5,473 bases of DNA from positions 1 to 5,473 of the forward strand of contig JAUYTA010000534.1 in the NCBI GenBank assembly GCA_030695265.1, read 5' to 3'. Under the pieces are notes generated by a model, which worked only from the letters and a program-made list of their open reading frames with translations, did not search any database and had not been told where the DNA came from. Positions within the stretch are counted from its first letter, which is position 1; the number at the start of each line of letters is the position of its first letter. The stretch comes from Bacteroidota bacterium. GTDB lineage: Bacteria > Bacteroidota > Bacteroidia > Bacteroidales > Prolixibacteraceae. A program made the position numbers and the translations under genes. Below are positions 1-5,344 of the stretch, in pieces.

Positions 1-477
1 CAACTGAACGATTATATCAAGATTTTCAAAGAGTGCTATATCGTAACTCACGAATCATTAATTCAAAAGTACATAGAAACGGATGTGAAAATTGGGGTTA
101 TTGCGATTATAAAACACAACAATTCTTTTAAAATGGAGGAAGTCAGAAAAGCCACAATTTCGGATGATATTGATGCGAACTTTTTGATTAGAAGCCTTCG
201 AACGCAGGAGTATAAAAATATTGTTACCACCTATTTTGGGCAACTGCCATGTGTTAGTAATTTTCAGATGTTTGATGAATGTGCTTTTTTAATGAAGCAA
301 ATTCCCAATAGTGAGTTAAACCGTCTGTTTATCACGGAACTCAAAAAAAGAGCTTCAAATACCCAATTACTTCAAAGTTTTTATAAAGAACTTAGACAGT
401 TGTGTTTGAGTCTGAAAATCAACCAACGAGATTATCAATCACTAAGCTTAAAGTTAAGTCAACCCATAAAACTCTAA
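1..477 (+). CDS. sce7726 family protein, C-terminal part (5' end outside window)
   Basis: The frame is open from base 1 to the TAA at 475-477, giving 158 visible residues. A GTG at 85 could be called as a start, but the coding sense upstream (a QLNDYIKIF stretch, then YIVTHESL) continues without a break, so this is a gene cut by the window edge. The QLxDYxxIF...YIVT pattern followed by VKIGVIAI and EEVRKA matches what I recall of the middle of sce7726-family proteins. In that family the preceding, here missing, part carries a restriction-endonuclease-like E...D...EIKsD core. The C-terminal part is helical and charged (LNRLFITELKKRA, LLQSFYKELRQL). The catalytic region cannot be inspected, so nuclease activity is an inference from the family. 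The identification is strengthened by the sce7725-family gene that starts 5 nt downstream, the usual partner. No transcription stop is visible between them. Confidence 0.72.
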   Translation, partial: QLNDYIKIFKECYIVTHESLIQKYIETDVKIGVIAIIKHNNSFKMEEVRKATISDDIDANFLIRSLRTQEYKNIVTTYFGQLPCVSNFQMFDECAFLMKQIPNSELNRLFITELKKRASNTQLLQSFYKELRQLCLSLKINQRDYQSLSLKLSQPIKL

Positions 478-482
478 TTATC

Positions 483-1415
483 ATGTATTATCCCTACCTA
501 AGAGGCAAGCAATTTGAGCTTTTGGCACTAAGAGAATTTGCAGAAAAATACAGTGATGATTGTAAGGTATTTCCAATTATTGAACCTGTCAAAAGCAGTT
601 TTAACAGTATGAAGATAGCATTAAAAAAATTGAATGAAAAGAATGTTCCATATGCTCTAATATTAAATCCTCAAAATGGAGACCTCATTGGAAAAGCAGA
701 AACAATATTGAACGAATTAGATGAATTGCTTTCGGATACAGATAAATGGACACCGGCATACATAGTAAATACTAATGCCAAAGGAATTATTAACCATATT
801 CAAACTAAAGGATACCAGCAAGTCATGCTGATATGCCAAGATAGTGTTGATTCAAATAATCAAGATTTTAAGGAATTGTTAGAAATGCCAGAAGTTAAAA
901 AGGTGATTTTTGTTGACAACAATAGATCCTTCAAAAGAGAACTTGGTAGACTAAGGAAAGAAATCATTCGAATTGATGACAATTTTAAACCTCAAAAAAG
1001 GAATAGTGACTATTGTGATATAGCTGAAGAAAAATTTTCTGAAGAAGTCTTTTATTATAGAGAAGATGGATTTGATGGTTTTACTGATTATACTGTTCTG
1101 TCAAGTACTTATATTGAAGGAGGGATGCTTCCTTATGCTTTGGCTATTCATTTAACTTACAGAAAGAATGATAAGGAAGTTTGGGTTAGACATTTTGTAT
1201 CCGTTACAAATGACGACAATACCAATATCCATAAAAAGTTTAGAGAAGCGGTCGAGAAAGCCGTGACATTTTTTGAATCAATCCCGTATTCAAATGAATC
1301 GATTGCTGAATTGACTGGTTATTTTAGAAGAGATCAATACCCAGGTTTGGGTGTGTTGAAAAAAATCTCGATTAAAAATCATTTGGAATTAATGAATTCT
1401 ATTCTCTCCCAATAA
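483..1415 (+). CDS. sce7725 family protein (beta-family-like)
   Basis: This is a complete 310-residue protein. An upstream in-frame ATG at 402 would add 27 residues, but these overlap the end of the preceding gene. The family's characteristic N-terminus MYYPYLRGKQFELLALREF begins exactly at the ATG at 483, so that start is chosen. Other family-like segments are FPIIEPVKS (about residues 30-38), an FTDYTVLSS...EGGMLPYALAIHLTY block (200-226), VWVRHFVS (233-240) and YPGLGVLKKISIKNHLELM near the C-terminus (286-304). No signal peptide or membrane segment is seen, so it is probably cytosolic. The opening motif and the PIIEP segment recall phage-type 'beta family' proteins, to which it may be distantly related. 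The biochemical role of the family is unknown to me. The gene lies 5 nt after the sce7726-like gene and 11 nt before the RES gene, which suggests a three-gene operon. No clear Shine-Dalgarno precedes it, as is common in Bacteroidota. Confidence 0.85.
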   Translation: MYYPYLRGKQFELLALREFAEKYSDDCKVFPIIEPVKSSFNSMKIALKKLNEKNVPYALILNPQNGDLIGKAETILNELDELLSDTDKWTPAYIVNTNAKGIINHIQTKGYQQVMLICQDSVDSNNQDFKELLEMPEVKKVIFVDNNRSFKRELGRLRKEIIRIDDNFKPQKRNSDYCDIAEEKFSEEVFYYREDGFDGFTDYTVLSSTYIEGGMLPYALAIHLTYRKNDKEVWVRHFVSVTNDDNTNIHKKFREAVEKAVTFFESIPYSNESIAELTGYFRRDQYPGLGVLKKISIKNHLELMNSILSQ

Positions 1416-1426
1416 TTCAATAATCT

Positions 1427-2473
1427 ATGAAAGTTTGCGATCAATGTTTTAGCGACAATGAAATCAAGCAATTTATAGTTGCAACATCAACTGTATCTGG
1501 CATATGTACATGTTGCTCAAAAGAAGGTAATCTGATTGATGTTGATGAGATAATGGATTTCTTCTCAGAATTCATATCAATATTTAAACATGATGATTTT
1601 AACGGTGAACCTCTTATTGAAGTTGTTCAAAATGATTGGGGAATTTTTTCTTCAGTAGATATTGGTAAAAAGATCTTATCAGATACTGCGGTGTCAATTG
1701 TGCTCAACCTTGATATGGGATTGGCTCTCTCTGTGTCATCTTTTAGTCCTGACATTCCAGTTTCATATGTTGATAATATTTCTGAAAGTGTTTCGTTTTG
1801 GGAAATACTCAAAGTTGATTTGAAACATAGAAGACGATTTCTCACTGACATACGTGACATGGAAGAATATGGCTGGGATGCAATGTTTAATGAGTTTTCA
1901 ATAATAGATACTCAGAATTTGCTTTATCGTGCCAGAATTAATAGTGATGATCAAAATGAAGCTTATTCGCCCAATGAAATGTATTCTCCTCCTCACAAAA
2001 TTACTGCTGCTGGAAGAGCTAATCCACAAGGAATTCCCTATTTATATTTGAGCAAGACTTTAAATACTACTCTTTATGAAATAAGAGCTACCTTTTTGGA
2101 TAATATTAGCATTGGTATTTTTCGCATCAAAGACGGACATGAATTTAGACTGGTGGATTTTACGAAAAAACAAAGTCCTTTCAATCAAGAGAATATTCTA
2201 TCTTTTACAAAAGCAAAATTGACCAGAGATATAATAAGTAAGGATTTATCGAAACCATTGCGTAGATACGATTCTGAATTGGAATATATCCCCACACAAT
2301 TCATATGTGAATATATTCGTTTTTTTACTGGGGCTGATGGAATACAGTTTTACAGTTCATTGGAAAAGGATGGAATAAACATCGTCCTTTTTGATAAAGA
2401 AAATGTTGACTGTATTGAGGTTGAGTTACACCAAATATCAGAAGTAGAAATCAAGTCAAAAAGAATAGTTTAA
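1427..2473 (+). CDS. HEPN/RES N-terminal domain and RES domain protein, predicted NAD+-degrading toxin
   Basis: This is a complete 348-residue protein. The N-terminus carries a CxxC (C4, C7) and a CTCC (C27, C29, C30), which looks like a small zinc-binding knuckle. An alpha-rich region follows, with a KHRRRF motif at 133-138 after W125, typical of the N-terminal region found in HEPN/RES-type proteins. The RES domain spans about 160-330. It shows LYRARI (R168/R170), AGRANPQGIPYLYLS (195-209, with R197 and Y205/Y207), LYEIR (E218), PTQFICEYIR (289-298) and DGIQFYSS (304-311, S310/S311), then GINIVLF. These correspond to the Arg, Tyr, Glu and Ser positions of the ADP-ribosyltransferase-like RES fold, whose characterised members destroy NAD+, so the active site looks intact. 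RES toxins of the MbcT/Xre-RES type are usually about 150-200 residues and paired with an Xre-type antitoxin; none is visible here. The context with sce7725/sce7726 suggests an effector of a defence-like operon. NADase activity is an inference. Confidence 0.85.
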   Translation: MKVCDQCFSDNEIKQFIVATSTVSGICTCCSKEGNLIDVDEIMDFFSEFISIFKHDDFNGEPLIEVVQNDWGIFSSVDIGKKILSDTAVSIVLNLDMGLALSVSSFSPDIPVSYVDNISESVSFWEILKVDLKHRRRFLTDIRDMEEYGWDAMFNEFSIIDTQNLLYRARINSDDQNEAYSPNEMYSPPHKITAAGRANPQGIPYLYLSKTLNTTLYEIRATFLDNISIGIFRIKDGHEFRLVDFTKKQSPFNQENILSFTKAKLTRDIISKDLSKPLRRYDSELEYIPTQFICEYIRFFTGADGIQFYSSLEKDGINIVLFDKENVDCIEVELHQISEVEIKSKRIV

Positions 2474-2709
2474 AAATAGAATGCGTATTATAGTCTTTCA
2501 AAATATACTTTCCAAAACAGGCCGATGCCGAAAGAAAAATAAAAGTTCTGGAAAAGCAGATTGCAGGATTGAAATAACGTTGATTCAGTCGTTTGACACA
2601 TATGACTATTCGCAGGCTCCTATCCAGAAACCTTATTTAGAACGAATAAAAATAGCAAATCTGGCCAGAAATTGATAATATTGCCGTTTGTTATTAAAAA
2701 CAGAGAGAT
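2474..2709. other. Intergenic junction between AT-rich cassette and host-like genes
   Basis: This 236-bp stretch holds no complete gene that I can support. A 64-codon open frame at 2481-2675 has a composition unlike a real protein, and its sequence is better explained by a short gene tail in another frame (2494-2577). No strong hairpin followed by a T-run is visible after the RES gene, so its terminator is not identified. No TAnnTTTG promoter match was found upstream of the following gene. Only an AGAGAG purine run lies just before its ATG at 2710. Confidence 0.6.
2494..2577 (+). pseudogene. Possible 3' stump of a truncated gene with a coiled-coil tail
   Basis: Between an in-frame TAG (2491-2493) and the TAA at 2575-2577, the frame reads SFKIYFPK and then QADAERKIKVLEKQIAGLK. 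The second part, from about 2518, has the look of a genuine protein C-terminus. It is charged and helical, with hydrophobic residues spaced as in a coiled coil (I, V, L, I, L), and ends in a proper stop. No start codon or recognisable body precedes it. I read it as the last 19 or so codons of a gene whose 5' part was removed or displaced when the AT-rich cassette arrived. Such tails occur at the ends of restriction specificity subunits and many other proteins, so the parent family is not identified. It is short enough that chance is a real alternative. Confidence 0.35.
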
Positions 2710-3828
2710 ATGGGATGCAGCGGATGCAACACAAATACGGATTTAGACCGGCCAGCCATGCTTGGCACTTACGACTGGCTCAACGATATACCTGACACCA
2801 CCAACGAATCGAACATTGTCGAAATCCGGTTCAAAGGAACGAGAAAAGAGTTTTTCAGGAACGAAGAAGGCATACAATTAAAACGCGACGAACTGGTGGT
2901 GGTATCGTGTTCACCGGGTCACGATATCGGTGCGGTTTCGCTTACCGGTAAACTGGCCGAACTTCAGTTTAAACGCAAAGTAAAAAAACCGGAACGTTAC
3001 GAGTGGCATAAAATATACCGTAAAGCCACTCCCTCTGACGTTATTAAATGGGAAGAAGCCAAAGCGCGCGAAAACAAAGTGATGATCCGTGCAAGGCAAA
3101 TCGCCAACGATTTGAACCTTGAAATGAAAATCGGGGATGTGGAATTTCGTGGCGACAACAACAAAGCCATCTTTTTTTACATTGCCGACGACCGGGTCGA
3201 TTTCCGCGAACTGATCAAACAGTATGCACGGGAATTCAGCATAAAAATAGAGATGAAGCAGATTGGCGTGCGCCAGGAAGCTGGTCGTATAGGCGGAATC
3301 GGCTCATGCGGACGTGCTTTGTGCTGCTCAACCTGGCGGACTGACTTTACAAGCGTGACTTCGGATGCCGCCATCAAACAGGGTTTATCGCCGAATGCAG
3401 AAAAAATGGCCGGACGATGTGGAAAGCTCAAATGCTGCCTCACCTACGAACTCGATCATTACCTCGAAGCGCTGGAAGATTTTCCGAATGAATTGCTGGC
3501 CATCGAAACCGACAGAGGACTTGCCAGACATTTTAAAACTGATATTCTTCAGAAAAAAGTTTGGTACAGCTATTCTCAATCCGATGGCGGACGTGTTTTT
3601 ATACTTGATCTGGAAGACGTTAAAAAATTCCTGAATATGAACAAACGCGGGCAAAAACCTTCGTTTGAAGGTTACAACGAACCCGAAGCAAAGAAGGAAA
3701 ACATGATGAACGTAGGCGAGTTGGACCAAAAATTCTTTACCCAACCGAATCCGGTTAAAAAACACAACAAACAAAGAAGAAGACCTCAGGTAAACCGGAG
3801 TCAGGGAAAACCGGGACCGAGAGAATAG
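2710..3828 (+). CDS. ricT: PSP1 domain protein, RicT (YaaT) family
   Basis: This is a 372-residue cytosolic protein beginning MGCSGC. The PSP1-type core covers about residues 35-300. It contains VVVSCSPGHDIGAVSLTGKL (62-81), GDVEFRGDNNKAIFFYIADD (142-161), VDFRELI (163-169), and two cysteine signatures, GSCGRALCC (198-206) and GRCGKLKCC (235-243). In Bacillus subtilis the RicT homologue binds [4Fe-4S] clusters with RicA and RicF and influences mRNA processing and development. The conserved cysteines C200, C205, C206, C237, C242 and C243 are all present, plus an extra N-terminal C3/C6 pair. The protein is longer than the B. subtilis form (about 275 residues) because of a polar, basic tail (KKHNKQRRRPQ at 350-360, ending GKPGPRE), a known feature of Bacteroidota versions and possibly nucleic-acid binding. 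In many Bacteroidota this gene sits between a DNA polymerase III delta' gene and gldH; neither is seen here. It is followed on the same strand by mtaB after 56 nt. Confidence 0.88.
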   Translation: MGCSGCNTNTDLDRPAMLGTYDWLNDIPDTTNESNIVEIRFKGTRKEFFRNEEGIQLKRDELVVVSCSPGHDIGAVSLTGKLAELQFKRKVKKPERYEWHKIYRKATPSDVIKWEEAKARENKVMIRARQIANDLNLEMKIGDVEFRGDNNKAIFFYIADDRVDFRELIKQYAREFSIKIEMKQIGVRQEAGRIGGIGSCGRALCCSTWRTDFTSVTSDAAIKQGLSPNAEKMAGRCGKLKCCLTYELDHYLEALEDFPNELLAIETDRGLARHFKTDILQKKVWYSYSQSDGGRVFILDLEDVKKFLNMNKRGQKPSFEGYNEPEAKKENMMNVGELDQKFFTQPNPVKKHNKQRRRPQVNRSQGKPGPRE

Positions 3829-3836
3829 AAACATAA

Positions 3837-3844
3837 TATGTTTG
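3837..3844 (+). promoter_or_regulatory. Candidate Bacteroidota -7 promoter element upstream of mtaB
   Basis: The octamer TATGTTTG is an exact match to the Bacteroidota -7 consensus TAnnTTTG. It lies just after the ricT stop and 40 bases before the ATG at 3885. No convincing TTTG-type -33 element lies 19-21 bases upstream, where the DNA is GC-rich ricT coding sequence, so the match may be chance. If real, mtaB could be transcribed independently of ricT. Confidence 0.28.
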
Positions 3845-3884
3845 ACCGTTTACATACCTATTTAGCATTTTACATCAGATTTTT

Positions 3885-5258
3885 ATGACTCGTGAAAATT
3901 CAAATGAGAATCTTTCTTTCTCCCCTCCTTCGGAGAGTTTATCCCGATTTTTCGGGAGGTCGGGGGAGGCTTTAGGCTTGAAAGTCGCCTTCAAAACCCT
4001 TGGCTGTCGGCTCAATCAATACGAAACAGATGCACTGGTCACCGATTTTGATGAGGCTGGCTACAAACTGGTTGACTTCGACCAATCTCCTGACGTAGTG
4101 GTGATTAATACCTGCACGGTAACCAACCAGAGCGATCAGAAATCAAGGACTGTCATCAGTCAGGCTGCCCGAAAAAACAAGGATGCAGTGGTTGTTGTAA
4201 CCGGCTGCATGGCCAATAATTTCAAGGAAAAACTCGAAAGTCAGGACAATATCACTTTTGTAGTCGAAAATAACCGCAAAAGCTCGATTCTTTCATTGGT
4301 CGATGCCCATTTTTCAGGAGAAATACTTCATCCCGAACAATTGCCGCAGGATGTATTTCGGTACGAACCGGTTCGCAAAAGCCTTCATACCCGCAGTGCC
4401 GTAAAAGTCCAGGACGGATGCGACAATTTCTGTACTTTTTGCATCATCCCCACAGTGCGTGGCAGGGCTGTATCTAGACCTGTGGCCGACGTTCTGGAAA
4501 GTGTGCGTAAAACCATCGAAAACGGATTCAAAGAAATTGTGGTCACCGGTGTCAACATTGGCCGTTACGAAGACGGAGAATCGAAGTTCGAAGATCTGCT
4601 AGCACAAATACTTGATGTGCCGGGCGATTTCAGGGTACGCATTTCGTCGCTCGAACCCGATGGTTTTGGCGACCGGTTTGTGGAACTTTTCAGTCATCCA
4701 AAACTAATGCCGCACCTGCACCTTTGCCTTCAAAGCGGCTCCGAAAAAACTCTGCTCCGGATGCGCCGGATGTACGATGTGGAACAATTCCGCAAAACAA
4801 TCAACCAGTTCCGGTCTGTTTATCCTGATTTTAATTTCACCACTGACATCATTGTTGGATTCCCCGGCGAAACCGATGAAGAATTTCAGCAAACATTGGA
4901 TGCCGTTGCCGAATTCAATTTCAGCCATGTGCATACTTTTAAATATTCGGTCCGGAAAGGAACACGGGCCGAACGAATGGAAAATCACATTCCGGAAAAG
5001 ATAAAAACTGCGAGATCAGCACAAATCAGGGAACTTTCCGAAGAAAATAAACTTCGTTATTACCAAAGCCTGATTGGGAAAACCCAGAACATTTTAGTTG
5101 AAAAGGCCACCAAAACCAAAGCTTCCGGATATGGCGATTTATTTGTTCCGGTCGAATTTGAAGCCAAAGACGTTCAAAAGAATACTATCCACACCGTAAA
5201 ACTCACAGGTTTATCGGGCGAAGGTGAAAAATTGGTTGTAGTGGGGGAACTTATTTAA
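3885..5258 (+). CDS. mtaB: tRNA N6-threonylcarbamoyladenosine-C2 methylthiotransferase MtaB
   Basis: This radical-SAM methylthiotransferase adds a methylthio group to t6A37 of ANN-decoding tRNAs (giving ms2t6A). Counting from the ATG at 3885 (457 residues), the N-terminal UPF0004 domain has KTLGCRLNQYETDA with C41, INTCTVTNQSDQKSR with C77, and VVTGCM with C108, the auxiliary [4Fe-4S] ligands. The radical SAM signature is DGCDNFCTFCIIP (C179, C183, C186), followed by VTGVNIG, RISSLEPD, HLHLCLQSGS and DIIVGFPGETDEEF. A TRAM-like domain closes the protein (about 395-457). The pattern fits MtaB/YqeV better than MiaB or RimO. The start is uncertain: family members normally begin at the equivalent of KVAFKTLGC, and an in-frame TTG at 3978 would give 426 residues with a GGAGG at 3965-3969, eight bases upstream. 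The first 31 residues from the ATG are low-complexity and mostly encoded by a GC-rich repeat. The upstream neighbour ricT is co-directional. Confidence 0.93.
   Translation: MTRENSNENLSFSPPSESLSRFFGRSGEALGLKVAFKTLGCRLNQYETDALVTDFDEAGYKLVDFDQSPDVVVINTCTVTNQSDQKSRTVISQAARKNKDAVVVVTGCMANNFKEKLESQDNITFVVENNRKSSILSLVDAHFSGEILHPEQLPQDVFRYEPVRKSLHTRSAVKVQDGCDNFCTFCIIPTVRGRAVSRPVADVLESVRKTIENGFKEIVVTGVNIGRYEDGESKFEDLLAQILDVPGDFRVRISSLEPDGFGDRFVELFSHPKLMPHLHLCLQSGSEKTLLRMRRMYDVEQFRKTINQFRSVYPDFNFTTDIIVGFPGETDEEFQQTLDAVAEFNFSHVHTFKYSVRKGTRAERMENHIPEKIKTARSAQIRELSEENKLRYYQSLIGKTQNILVEKATKTKASGYGDLFVPVEFEAKDVQKNTIHTVKLTGLSGEGEKLVVVGELI
3919..3970. repeat. Composite GC-rich palindromic (REP-like) element at the mtaB 5' end
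   Basis: An outer inverted pair CTCCCC (3920-3925) and GGGGAG (3963-3968) encloses two further small hairpins: CTCC-TTC-GGAG (3925-3935) and a perfect TCCCGA-TTTT-TCGGGA (3942-3957). The outer pyrimidine/purine arms (CTCCCCTCCTTCGGAG and GGTCGGGGGAGGC) resemble a family of dispersed GC-rich repeats that I recognise from Bacteroidota genomes. The inner TCCCGATTTTTCGGGA is also a common dispersed motif there, so one repeat may be nested in another. Multi-copy status cannot be confirmed from one window. Confidence 0.55.
3965..3969 (+). promoter_or_regulatory. Shine-Dalgarno-like GGAGG before the alternative mtaB start (TTG 3978)
   Basis: GGAGG sits eight bases before the in-frame TTG at 3978, a spacing ideal for ribosome binding. 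It is part of the right arm of the REP-like element. No comparable site precedes the ATG at 3885, and the other genes in the window lack one, so this site bears on the start choice. Bacteroidota ribosomes generally rely little on such sites. Confidence 0.35.
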
Positions 5259-5261
5259 CTT

Positions 5262-5342
5262 AGTCATCCGATGATTTCATAACCATTTGCCTACCAGATT
5301 ATAAACATTAAAATTCTTAACAAGAATATTCATCGGATGACT
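5262..5342. repeat. Perfect 13-bp inverted repeat with 55-nt spacer (REPIN- or MITE-like, or bidirectional stop)
   Basis: AGTCATCCGATGA (5262-5274) is the exact reverse complement of TCATCGGATGACT (5330-5342). Each arm also contains an 11-bp near-palindrome, TCATC-C/G-GATGA, so the element is two small palindromes in inverted orientation. It starts 3 bases after the mtaB stop and ends 2 bases before the stop of the convergent minus-strand gene, filling the whole gap between them. The 55-nt spacer is AT-rich with no open frame of note. The long spacer and lack of a T-run make it an unusual intrinsic terminator; a dispersed repeat pair is the alternative. Confidence 0.7.
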
Positions 5343-5344
5343 TT

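Noticed and set aside
133..138. Possible HEPN RNase active site (Rx4-6H) in the N-terminal half of the RES protein (residue numbers of that protein)
   Set aside because: The motif present is KHRRRF at residues 133-138, and no clear R-x4-6-H arrangement is visible, so ribonuclease activity is not claimed.
85..477. Calling the first gene from the GTG at 85 as a complete 130-residue protein
   Set aside because: The frame stays open to base 1 and the upstream residues fit the sce7726 family, so the gene is truncated by the window edge rather than starting here.
402..482. Upstream ATG (402) as the start of the sce7725-family gene
   Set aside because: It would overlap the end of the preceding gene and add 27 residues before the family's characteristic MYYPYLRGKQ start at 483.
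2660..2669. Perfect 10-bp palindrome TCTGGCCAGA upstream of ricT
   Set aside because: It has no loop and no T-run, and a single short palindrome this size is expected by chance; a regulator site cannot be supported.
2481..2675. 64-codon plus-strand open frame after the RES gene
   Set aside because: Its sequence shows no family resemblance or regular protein character, and part of it is better explained by a coiled-coil-like gene tail in another frame ending at 2577.
3385..3834. 149-codon minus-strand open frame over ricT
   Set aside because: It lies antisense to a well-recognised PSP1 gene and has no recognisable protein features; it is a shadow frame.
4704..5004. Overlapping open frames on both strands within mtaB
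   Set aside because: Both lie inside the conserved radical SAM coding region and have no family resemblance.
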